DNA of 8,735 nt from contig JASBUY010000066.1 of assembly GCA_030147645.1 (NCBI GenBank), positions 1 to 8,735 of the forward strand, in the 5' to 3' direction. Within the stretch, counting starts at the first letter, position 1, and each line of letters begins with the position of its first letter. The position numbers were made by a program, and so were the translations under genes. Positions 1-6,583 of this stretch are shown piece by piece. The stretch comes from Aquabacter sp. (lineage in GTDB: Bacteria > Pseudomonadota > Alphaproteobacteria > Rhizobiales > Xanthobacteraceae). The notes below the pieces were generated by a model. It saw only the letters and a program-made list of their open reading frames with translations, did not search any database and had not been told where the DNA came from.

Positions 1-619
1 CGGCCTCGCCGACATCGCCGCCGGCATGGGCGATGGGGATGTGCGCCTGACCGTGTGGCAGAACCTGATCCTCTCCGGCATCCCGGATGCCCATGTGGCG
101 GCGGCGCGCGAGGTGATTGACGGCCTCGGCCTCACGAGCGCCCCCGACCCGCTCCAGGCCGGCCTGGTCGCCTGCACGGGGGCGGCGGGCTGCCGGTTCG
201 GCAATGCGGACACCAAGGCGACCGCCCGGGCGATCCTCGCCCATTGCGGGCCGCGCCTTGCGCTGGACGGGCCGGTCAACATCCATGTCACCGGCTGCCA
301 CAACAGCTGCGCCCAGCATTATATCGGCGACATCGGCCTCATCGGCGCGCGCGTGCCGGTCAATGAGGACGGCGACACGGTGGACGGCTTCCACCTGATG
401 GTGGGCGGCGGCTTCGGGACGGACGCGGCCATCGCACGGGACCTGTTCCAGAACGTGAAGGCCAAAGCCGTCCCGCCCTTGGTGGAGCGGCTCTTGGCGG
501 CCTGGCAGGCCCATCGCGCGCCGGGCGAGGCGTTCGCCGCCTTCACCCGCCGCCTCCCGGCGGACCAGCTCAAAGCCCTGATCGACCAGCCCAATCTTGC
601 AGCGGACGCGGCGGCATGA
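1..619 (+). CDS. nirA: NirA-family siroheme nitrite reductase (ferredoxin/sulfite reductase-like), C-terminal part
   Basis: This is the last 205 residues of a nitrite/sulfite reductase hemoprotein. The frame (first full codon at base 2) is open to the left edge, so the start lies outside the window; family members have roughly 550-600 residues. The enzyme reduces nitrite to ammonium with six electrons at a siroheme coupled to a [4Fe-4S] cluster in the cytoplasm. The four cluster ligands are visible: Cys codons at 173 and 191 (C-x5-C, in ACTGAAGCRFGNADTK) and at 296 and 308 (C-x3-C, in TGCHNSCAQHYIGDIGL). The 34 residues between the pairs match the plant nitrite reductase spacing as I recall it. 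The motif LTVWQNL lies just upstream. The sequence alone does not exclude a sulfite reductase, but the coupled flavoprotein and nearby nasA favour nitrite. The stop overlaps the next start by 4 bp (ATGA). Confidence 0.9.
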   Translation, partial: GLADIAAGMGDGDVRLTVWQNLILSGIPDAHVAAAREVIDGLGLTSAPDPLQAGLVACTGAAGCRFGNADTKATARAILAHCGPRLALDGPVNIHVTGCHNSCAQHYIGDIGLIGARVPVNEDGDTVDGFHLMVGGGFGTDAAIARDLFQNVKAKAVPPLVERLLAAWQAHRAPGEAFAAFTRRLPADQLKALIDQPNLAADAAA

Positions 620-2211
620 CCCTCCAGAGCCCTCCCCCCATCGTCCCCTATCTGCCGGAAAGCGCGCCTTTTTCTGCTGAACAGCGCGCCTGGCTCAACG
701 GCTTCTTCGCGGGCATCTTTTCCGGCACGCCGGGTGCCACCGCGCTTTCAGCGGAAGCCTCCGCCGCCCTGATGCCCGGCGGCGGCGCGGCCCAAGAGGA
801 TGACGGCGCCCCCTGGCACGATGCCTCCATGCCTCTGGCGGAGCGTATGGCGCTGGCCGAGGGTAAGCCGCTCGCCCGCCGGATGATGGCGGCCATGGCC
901 CAGCAGGATTGCGGCCAGTGCGGCTATGTCTGCGAGTCCTATTCCAAGGCCCTCGCGGAGGGCACGGAAAAGGCCCTGAACCTGTGCGCGCCGGGCGGAA
1001 AGGAAACCCTGCGCATGCTGAAAACGCTGGCGGCCGAACTGGACGGCACGCCCGCCCCCGCCGCCGCCCCGGCCGCGCCGAAGCCCACCATGGAGGCGCC
1101 GCGCGGCACGCGGGACAACCCCGGCGAGGTGACCTTTCTCGGCCGCGCGCGGCTCAACAAGCCGGGCTCGGAGAAGGAAACCTGGCACATCGACTTCGAC
1201 CTGGAAGGCTCGGGCATCGCCTATAAGGCCGGCGACAGTTTCGGCCTGTTCCCGCAGAACGATCCGGGCCTCGTGGCGGCGGTGATGGCCGCCCTCGATG
1301 CGCCCGCCGACTATCCGGTGGGCGACAAGACGCTCGAAGACGTGCTGACGCGCGAGGTTTGCCTGAAATCGGCACCGGACGCTCTCTTCACCCTGTTCTC
1401 CTATCTCACCGGCGGCGCCCGCAAGGCCACCGCCCGGGCGCTGGCGGCGGGCGAGGACCCGGATGGTGATGCGGCCACCCTCGATGTTCTCGCGGCGCTG
1501 GAAAAATTCGCCGGCGCGCGGCCCGACCCGGAAGCGGTGGTTGAATGCCTGGAGCCGCTCCAGCCCCGCCTCTATTCCATCTCGTCGAGCCCGCTCGCCA
1601 CGCCCGGCCAGCTCTCGCTCACTGTGGATGCGGTGCGCTACGACCTCAAGGGACGCACCCGCCTGGGCGCCTGTTCCACCTTCCTCGGCAGCCGTGTGGA
1701 TGTGGGCGCGCGGCTGAAAGCCTATATCCAGCCGGCCCATGGTTTCGGCCTGCCGGCCGATCCGGCGACGCCGGTCATCATGGTGGGGCCGGGCACCGGC
1801 ATCGCGCCATTCCGCGCCTTCCTGCACGAGCGGATGGCGTCGAGGGCGCCGGGCCGCAACTGGTTGTTCTTCGGCCACCAGCGGCGCGACACCGATTTCT
1901 TCTACGAAGACGAACTCTCCGGCATGCAGGCGGCGGGCGTGCTCACGCGGCTCGACACCGCCTGGTCCCGCGACGGGGCGCGCAAGGTCTATGTGCAGGA
2001 CCGAATCCGCGAAGCGGGAGCCGAGCTTTGGGGCTGGCTCCGCGAGGGCGCCCACTTTTACATTTGCGGCGATGCCAAGCGCATGGCGAAGGATGTGGAA
2101 GCCGCGCTCGTCGATGTGGCCGCGACCCACGGCGCGCTCGGTGCGGACAAGGCCACCGCCTTCCTGGCGGACCTGAAGGCGACGGGACGGTTTCAGGCCG
2201 ACGTCTATTGA
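616..2211 (+). CDS. CysJ-like NADPH flavoprotein reductase with an N-terminal Fe-S motif and no FMN domain
   Basis: The protein has 531 residues and resembles the sulfite reductase flavoprotein alpha subunit in its C-terminal two thirds only. Residues about 170-380 form the FAD domain (RLYSISSS at 318-325, GACSTFLG at 351-358). Residues about 385-531 form the NADPH domain (GPGTGIAPFR at 391-400, SRD at 451-453 with KVYVQ at 457-461, YICGD at 482-486, terminal FQADVY). The FMN-binding flavodoxin domain of CysJ is absent. Residues 99-124 instead carry C-x2-C-x3-C-x17-C (C99, C102, C106, C124; CGQCGYVC), resembling a small [4Fe-4S]-binding motif, followed by an Ala/Pro-rich linker at about 144-162. 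The expected flow is NADPH to FAD to Fe-S to an acceptor. The ATGA overlap with nirA and the lack of a clear Shine-Dalgarno sequence indicate translational coupling, so the NirA enzyme is the likely acceptor; NasA is a possible second. Existing pipelines would probably label it sulfite reductase subunit alpha. Confidence 0.88.
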   Translation: MTLQSPPPIVPYLPESAPFSAEQRAWLNGFFAGIFSGTPGATALSAEASAALMPGGGAAQEDDGAPWHDASMPLAERMALAEGKPLARRMMAAMAQQDCGQCGYVCESYSKALAEGTEKALNLCAPGGKETLRMLKTLAAELDGTPAPAAAPAAPKPTMEAPRGTRDNPGEVTFLGRARLNKPGSEKETWHIDFDLEGSGIAYKAGDSFGLFPQNDPGLVAAVMAALDAPADYPVGDKTLEDVLTREVCLKSAPDALFTLFSYLTGGARKATARALAAGEDPDGDAATLDVLAALEKFAGARPDPEAVVECLEPLQPRLYSISSSPLATPGQLSLTVDAVRYDLKGRTRLGACSTFLGSRVDVGARLKAYIQPAHGFGLPADPATPVIMVGPGTGIAPFRAFLHERMASRAPGRNWLFFGHQRRDTDFFYEDELSGMQAAGVLTRLDTAWSRDGARKVYVQDRIREAGAELWGWLREGAHFYICGDAKRMAKDVEAALVDVAATHGALGADKATAFLADLKATGRFQADVY

Positions 2212-2256
2212 GGGGCATATGATGCGTCAGGCCAGCGCGCCTTTTGAAGCGACCGA

Positions 2257-2271
2257 CCCTGCTCAGCGGGG
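2257..2271 (+). terminator. weak hairpin after the nirA-flavoprotein genes
   Basis: CCCTGC-TCA-GCGGGG can fold into a 6-bp stem with one G-T wobble and a 3-base loop, 46 bp after the flavoprotein stop codon. There is no T tract after it, so an intrinsic terminator is doubtful. It may only mark the 3' end of the transcript. Confidence 0.2.
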
Positions 2272-2359
2272 CGGCGGATGGTCAGGCCTTGGGATGCGCT
2301 GTGCGTTGCCGGGCTTTGCTTCTGGTCGCGTTTTCCGCCTCGCCGTCCCCAGCCACGGC

Positions 2360-2400
2360 TTCCCCCTCCCCAGCCCTCCCCCGCAAGCGGGAGAGGGGGT
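2360..2400 (+). repeat. REP-like C/G-rich palindromic repeat, copy 1
   Basis: This 41-bp element matches the reverse complement of 2529-2569 at 37 of 41 positions by eye. It contains its own palindrome: CCCTCCCCCGC (2374-2384), loop AA, GCGGGAGAGGG (2387-2397), one mismatch over 11 pairs. Similar C/G-rich palindromes are, from memory, dispersed in intergenic regions of many proteobacterial genomes. Its role here could be an mRNA 3'-end structure or none. Confidence 0.7.
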
Positions 2401-2485
2401 GGCGGCGCGTGAGGCGGCGGGGTTGCACAGTGGACGGGTAGGCATTTCTGCTTTTGTCGGTCGACGGATGGCGAGGCCCCCGATC

Positions 2486-2503
2486 CGCTTTGGATGTAAA
2501 GCG
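2486..2503. promoter_or_regulatory. perfect 6-6-6 dyad CGCTTT-N6-AAAGCG
   Basis: CGCTTT at 2486-2491 and AAAGCG at 2498-2503 form a perfect inverted repeat with a 6-base spacer, 222 bp before the nasA start and between the two 41-bp repeats. Its size and symmetry would suit a dimeric regulator, but it matches no operator I know and could equally be part of a decayed repeat. Confidence 0.25.
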
Positions 2504-2528
2504 CGCGTCCCCTCACCCGCACACCAAA

Positions 2529-2569
2529 ACTCCCTCTCCCGCTTGCGCAGGAGGGTTGGGGAGGGGGAA
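2529..2569 (-). repeat. REP-like C/G-rich palindromic repeat, copy 2 (inverted)
   Basis: This is the inverted partner of 2360-2400, with four differences and 128 bp between the arms. Similarity fades just outside the 41 bp, apart from a shared GTGAGG a little further along. In RNA the two copies could pair with each other into one long stem or fold separately. Confidence 0.7.
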
Positions 2570-2713
2570 AACGCGGCGGATGCTCAAGAGGGCGAAACCC
2601 TCGCAAGGATTGGGGAGGCGGCAGGCGTTCCGCACGCAACGCGCCTCACCGGCACCAACGACCGCATGACGGGCGCCGAAAAAATCAAGACGCACCGCCC
2701 CGCGCGACGCCTC

Positions 2714-2718
2714 AGGAG
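2714..2718 (+). promoter_or_regulatory. ribosome binding site of nasA
   Basis: AGGAG lies 6 bases before the ATG at 2725. This is a strong, well-spaced Shine-Dalgarno sequence that fixes the nasA start, and it contrasts with the coupled start of the upstream flavoprotein gene. Confidence 0.75.
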
Positions 2719-2724
2719 CCTGCC

Positions 2725-5406
2725 ATGAACGCGCCGCTCGCCAGCACGCCGGCCGTGCGAACCACCTGTCCCTATTGCGGGGTCGGGTGCGGTGTGAAAG
2801 CGACACCCGATGCCGGGGGCGGGGCGCTCATCGCCGGGGACGAGACACATCCCGCCAATCTCGGCCGGCTCTGCTCCAAGGGAACGGCGCTCGGCGAGAC
2901 CATCGGGCTGGACACCCGCCTGCTCCACCCTCTCATGCGCACCAGGTCGGGCGTGCTGGCGCGGACCTCCTGGGACAGCGCGCTCGACCGGGTGGCGGCG
3001 GGGCTGAAGGACACGCTGGAGCGGCACGGCCCGCAGGCCATCGCCTTCTATCTGTCCGGCCAGTTGCTCACCGAGGATTATTACGCTGCCAACAAGCTCG
3101 CCAAGGGCTTCCTCGGCACGGCGAACGTGGACACAAATTCGCGCCTCTGCATGGCCTCCTCGGTCGCCGGGCACAAGCGCGCCTTCGGCTCCGATACCGT
3201 GCCGGGCAGCTGTGAGGATCTGGAGCAGGCGGACCTCGTGATCCTGGTGGGCTCCAACACCGCCTGGTGCCACCCGGTTCTCTATCGCCGCATCCTCGCC
3301 GCGCGCGCCGCGCGGGGCACCAGGATCATCGTCATCGATCCCCGCCGCACCCAGACGGCGGACGATGTGGACCTGTTCCTGCCGCTCGCCCACGGCACCG
3401 ACGCGGCCCTGTTCAGCGGGCTGCTGGTGCATCTGGCGCAGACGGGCGCGCTGGATGAGGCCTTCATCCGCGACCACACATCGGGCTTCGCCGAGACGCT
3501 CACCCAAGCCCGCACCCTTGCGCCCGATGCCGACGCCACCGCCCGCCTCACCGGGCTCGATGCGGCGGACGTCGCCCGCTTCTTCGCTTTGTTCCGCGAC
3601 ACGGAGCGCACCGTCACCTGCTATTCCCAAGGGGTGAACCAGTCGGCGCGGGGCAGCGACAAGGTCAATGCCATCCTGAACTGCCATCTCGCGACGGGGC
3701 GCATCGGGCGGCCGGGGCTCGGGCCGTTCTCGCTCACCGGCCAGCCCAATGCCATGGGCGGGCGCGAGGTGGGCGGGCTGGCCAACCAGCTTGCCGCCCA
3801 TATGGGCTTCACCCCGCAGGAGGTGGACCGGGTGCGCCGCTTCTGGGACGCCCCGCGCATGGCGGAGCGCGAAGGGCTGAAAGCGGTGGACCTGTTCGCC
3901 GCCGTGGCGCGGGGGGAGATCAAGGCGCTCTGGGTCATGGGCACCAATCCGGCCGTGAGCCTGCCGCGCGCCGACCATGTGCGCGCCGCGCTGGGGCGGC
4001 TCGATCTGTTCGTGCTCTCGGAAAACGTGGTGGGCAACGACACGTTCGAAAGCCATCCCCATGTTGTGCTTCCCGCCGTCGCCTGGGGCGAGAAGGACGG
4101 CACCGTCACCAATTCGGAGCGGCGCATCTCGCGCCAGCGGCCTTTCCTCTCGCCGGCCGGCGCGGCCAAGCCCGATTGGTGGGCGCTGTCACAGGTGGCG
4201 AAACGCCTGGGCCATGGCGCCGCCTTCGCCTGGACCTCGCCCGCCGACATTTTCCGTGAGCATGCCGCCCTCTCCGGCTTCGAGAATGCCGGGACGCGCG
4301 ACTTCGACATATCCGGCCTCGCGGGCCTCTCGGACGCCGCCTATGAGGCGCTGGACCCCGTCCAGTGGCCGGTTCCGGCGGGCGCCGGCACGGGCACCGC
4401 GCGCCTGTTCGCGAAGGGCGGCTTCTTTACCGGCGACCGGCGCGCCCGCTTCCTTGCCCCCACGGCCCTCCCCGTTCCCGCCTGCGATACGGCCTATCCC
4501 TTCGTGCTCAATACCGGCCGCATCCGCGACCAGTGGCACACCATGACCCGCACCGGCCTCTCGGCGCGGCTCTCAGCCCATCTGCCCGCGCCCTATGTGA
4601 GCCTTCACCCTGAGGACGCGGCCCGCGCCGGGCTGCGCAGCGGCGATCTCGCCCAGGTGCGCACCGCCCATGGCAGCGCGCTGCTGGAGGTCCATGAGGA
4701 TGAAGGCCAGGCCCCCGGCACCCTGTTCGCGCCCATCCATTGGAGCGCGGCCAACAGTTCCTCCGGCCGCGTCGGCGCGCTGGTGCATGCGGTGACCGAC
4801 CCCGTCTCCGGCCAGCCGGACGCGAAGGCGACGCCCGCCGCGCTCGCCGCCGTGGACGCGCCCTATCACGGCTTCCTGCTGGCGCGGACGAAGATCGATC
4901 CGCCGCCCGGTGCCTGGTGGGCGCGCCTGCCCATCGAGGGCGGCTTTGCCTGGCGCCTCGCCGGGGCCACGCCACCGGAGGCGTGGAAGGATTGGGCGCT
5001 CGGACACATGGGGCAAAGCGACCGGGCGGACCTGATCGACCATGCGCAGGGCCATTACCGCGCCGCCGCCTTCGATGCGGCAGGCCATCTCGCCTTCGCG
5101 CTCATCGTCGGCCCACGCGGGGAAACGCCCGCCTGGGATGCACTGAAGAGCCTGTTCGCGGCCGGTGCCGTGCCGGATGCGGACCGCCGGTTGATCCTGT
5201 CCGGCCGCCGCGCCGGGCTCGATGCGCAATTGGGGCCGTTGGTCTGCGCCTGCCATGGCGTCTCGCGCGGCGCCATCCTCGCCGCCGTCGCGGGCGGCTG
5301 CGCGAGCGCGGAGGCGGTGGGCGCGAAACTGAAGGCGGGCACCAATTGCGGCTCCTGCCTGCCGGAAATCCGGGCTTTGGTCAGCGCGGCGCGCGTGCCC
5401 GCCTGA
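2725..5406 (+). CDS. nasA: assimilatory nitrate reductase catalytic subunit with C-terminal BFD [2Fe-2S] domain
   Basis: The 893-residue protein is a cytoplasmic Mo-bisMGD enzyme that reduces nitrate to nitrite. An N-terminal [4Fe-4S] site is visible as C15-x2-C18-x3-C22-x27-C50 (TCPYCGVGCG ... GRLCSKG). The Mo-ligating cysteine is probably C142 in NSRLCMASSV. The molybdopterin oxidoreductase core runs to about 560 and the MopB/dinucleotide-binding domain follows at about 590-700 (LNTGRIRDQWHTMTRTG at 595-611). The tail at 841-878 has C841-x-C843 and C875-x2-C878 (CACHGVSRGA; AGTNCGSC), the pattern of a BFD-like [2Fe-2S] domain as in Klebsiella NasA. No Tat signal is seen, in keeping with the assimilatory type rather than periplasmic NapA. 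There is no NasB/NasC-type reductase gene in the window; the CysJ-like flavoprotein upstream is a candidate donor. The length is close to that of family members carrying the added domain. Confidence 0.96.
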   Translation: MNAPLASTPAVRTTCPYCGVGCGVKATPDAGGGALIAGDETHPANLGRLCSKGTALGETIGLDTRLLHPLMRTRSGVLARTSWDSALDRVAAGLKDTLERHGPQAIAFYLSGQLLTEDYYAANKLAKGFLGTANVDTNSRLCMASSVAGHKRAFGSDTVPGSCEDLEQADLVILVGSNTAWCHPVLYRRILAARAARGTRIIVIDPRRTQTADDVDLFLPLAHGTDAALFSGLLVHLAQTGALDEAFIRDHTSGFAETLTQARTLAPDADATARLTGLDAADVARFFALFRDTERTVTCYSQGVNQSARGSDKVNAILNCHLATGRIGRPGLGPFSLTGQPNAMGGREVGGLANQLAAHMGFTPQEVDRVRRFWDAPRMAEREGLKAVDLFAAVARGEIKALWVMGTNPAVSLPRADHVRAALGRLDLFVLSENVVGNDTFESHPHVVLPAVAWGEKDGTVTNSERRISRQRPFLSPAGAAKPDWWALSQVAKRLGHGAAFAWTSPADIFREHAALSGFENAGTRDFDISGLAGLSDAAYEALDPVQWPVPAGAGTGTARLFAKGGFFTGDRRARFLAPTALPVPACDTAYPFVLNTGRIRDQWHTMTRTGLSARLSAHLPAPYVSLHPEDAARAGLRSGDLAQVRTAHGSALLEVHEDEGQAPGTLFAPIHWSAANSSSGRVGALVHAVTDPVSGQPDAKATPAALAAVDAPYHGFLLARTKIDPPPGAWWARLPIEGGFAWRLAGATPPEAWKDWALGHMGQSDRADLIDHAQGHYRAAAFDAAGHLAFALIVGPRGETPAWDALKSLFAAGAVPDADRRLILSGRRAGLDAQLGPLVCACHGVSRGAILAAVAGGCASAEAVGAKLKAGTNCGSCLPEIRALVSAARVPA

Positions 5407-5410
5407 TCCC

Positions 5411-5443
5411 GCGCAAATGCGCCCGCCATTGTGCGCAAACGCG
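5411..5443. repeat. two 11-bp direct repeats, 22 bp apart
   Basis: GCGCAAATGCG (5411-5421) and GCGCAAACGCG (5433-5443) differ at one base and start 22 bp apart, about two helical turns. The first is also part of a perfect dyad GCGCA-AA-TGCGC (5411-5422). They sit just after the nasA stop and 65-97 bp before the monooxygenase start, a position fitting an operator. No matching regulator is in the window. Confidence 0.4.
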
Positions 5444-5474
5444 AGGGGACAGGGGCGGCCCCGCAGCCTAGAGT

Positions 5475-5496
5475 CCGGCAACAGAAAAACTGCCGG
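5475..5496 (+). promoter_or_regulatory. hairpin reaching into the monooxygenase ribosome binding site
   Basis: CCGGCA (5475-5480) and TGCCGG (5491-5496) form a perfect 6-bp stem around the A-rich loop ACAGAAAAAC. The right arm takes in the first two bases of GGGA (5495-5498), the only Shine-Dalgarno-like sequence before the ATG at 5508. Folding could limit ribosome access; this is inference from sequence. Confidence 0.35.
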
Positions 5497-5507
5497 GAAA
5501 CGCTAGC

Positions 5508-6581
5508 ATGGGACCCTCCAGCCGCTTCACCGACCTTGTCGGCACCGCCCTCCCCCTCATCCAGGCGCCCATGATCGGCCCGAAGCCGGAGCTTGCCCGC
5601 GCCGCGAGCGCGGCGGGCGCGCTGGGTTCGCTCGGCTGCGCGTCCATGACGGCGGACCAGGTGCGCGCCGAAGCCGCCGCGATCCGCGCCGTGACGGACG
5701 GGCCGTTCAACCTCAATTTCTTCGCCCATAAACCCGCGCCCGAGGATGCCGCACGGGCGCAGGCGTGGCAGGCGCGGCTCGCGCCCTATTACGCGGACCT
5801 CGGTCTCGACCCGGCCGCGCCCATCGCGGTGACCAATCGCGCGCCCTTCGATGAGGCCATGTGCGCGGTTGTGGAAGAGGTGCGCCCCCGCGTGGTGAGC
5901 TTCCATTTCGGCCTGCCCGACCCCGCTCTGCTGCGGCGGGTGAAGGCGGCGGGAGCGGTGGTGCTCTCCTCCGCAACCACGGTCGCGGAAGCCGTCTGGC
6001 TGGAGGACAATGGCGCGGACGCCGTCATCGCCCAGGGCGCGGAAGCGGGCGGGCATCGCGGCATGTTCCTCACCGACGATCCGGCGCGGCAGGTGGGCAC
6101 ATTCGCTTTGGTGCCGCAGGTGGCGGATGCGGTGCGCGTGCCGGTGATCGCGGCCGGCGGCATCGCGGACGGGCGGGGCATTGCCGCCGCCTTTGCATTG
6201 GGGGCGGACGCGGTGCAGATCGGCACCGCCTTTTTGCTCACCGCCGAGGCGGGGCTCTCGCCGGTCTACAAGGCGGCGCTGAAGGGCGCGGCGAGCGACG
6301 CCACTGCGCTCACCAATGTCTTCACCGGGCGCCCCGCGCGCGGCATCCTCAACCGACTGATGCGCGAGGAAGGGCCGCTTTCGCTCCGCGCCCCCGCCTT
6401 CCCCACCGCCGCCCCGCCGCTCGGACCGCTGAAGGCGGCCGCCGAGGCGCGGGGCAGCGGAGATTTCACCGCGCTCTGGTCGGGGCAGGCGGGGCCGCTG
6501 GCCCGCGAGATGGCGACCGCCGACCTGATCGCAGCCTTGGTGGAGGAAACCCGCGCGGCGACGAAGCGCCTTACGGCCTAA
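5508..6581 (+). CDS. nitronate monooxygenase (2-nitropropane dioxygenase family, class I)
   Basis: The 357-residue protein is an FMN-dependent TIM-barrel enzyme that oxidises alkyl nitronates to carbonyl compounds and nitrite with molecular oxygen. Family marks in order: PLIQAPM at 16-22, NLNFF at 68-72, SFHFG at 131-135, QGAEAGGHRG at 176-185 (with the conserved, probably catalytic H183), AAGGIADGRG at 215-224 and GADAVQIGTAFL at 232-243, the last two forming the FMN phosphate site. There is no membrane segment or signal peptide. It lies 101 bp after nasA on the same strand, so cotranscription is possible. Nitrite released here could enter the NirA step, or the enzyme may detoxify nitronates such as propionate 3-nitronate. 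FabK-type enoyl reductases share the fold but fit the motifs and setting less well. The start is the first ATG with a modest GGGA site 9 bases upstream. Confidence 0.88.
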   Translation: MGPSSRFTDLVGTALPLIQAPMIGPKPELARAASAAGALGSLGCASMTADQVRAEAAAIRAVTDGPFNLNFFAHKPAPEDAARAQAWQARLAPYYADLGLDPAAPIAVTNRAPFDEAMCAVVEEVRPRVVSFHFGLPDPALLRRVKAAGAVVLSSATTVAEAVWLEDNGADAVIAQGAEAGGHRGMFLTDDPARQVGTFALVPQVADAVRVPVIAAGGIADGRGIAAAFALGADAVQIGTAFLLTAEAGLSPVYKAALKGAASDATALTNVFTGRPARGILNRLMREEGPLSLRAPAFPTAAPPLGPLKAAAEARGSGDFTALWSGQAGPLAREMATADLIAALVEETRAATKRLTA

Positions 6582-6583
6582 TC

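Larger units (their letters stand above)
2212..2724. other. 513-bp gene-free gap upstream of nasA
   Basis: No reading frame here is convincing. Frames on both strands run through the repeats and translate to low-complexity Pro/Gly/Arg strings without recognisable motifs. The gap holds a small hairpin just after the flavoprotein gene, two 41-bp repeats in inverted orientation, a CGCTTT/AAAGCG dyad between them, and the nasA ribosome binding site at its right end. I could not find a good sigma-70 promoter or a correctly spaced sigma-54 promoter. Whether nasA is transcribed from its own start in this gap or by readthrough from nirA is not decided by the sequence. Confidence 0.7.

Noticed and set aside
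748..2130. 460-codon minus-strand frame opposite the flavoprotein gene
   Set aside because: An antisense shadow without recognisable domains; the plus-strand gene has intact FAD and NADPH motifs.
2205..2639. 144-codon minus-strand frame in the same gap
   Set aside because: Low-complexity translation of the repeats; its start side overlaps nothing meaningful and no family is recognisable.
2650..2666. Sigma-54 promoter-like GG/GC elements upstream of nasA
   Set aside because: The spacing between the GG and GC is 11 bases instead of 10 and the flanking consensus is poor.
2219..2728. 169-codon plus-strand frame in the nasA gap
   Set aside because: It runs through both C/G-rich repeats, yields Pro/Gly/Arg-rich sequence without motifs, and overlaps the nasA start.
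2584..4062. 492-codon minus-strand frame opposite nasA
   Set aside because: An antisense shadow of a GC-rich gene; nasA in the other frame has complete cofactor motifs.
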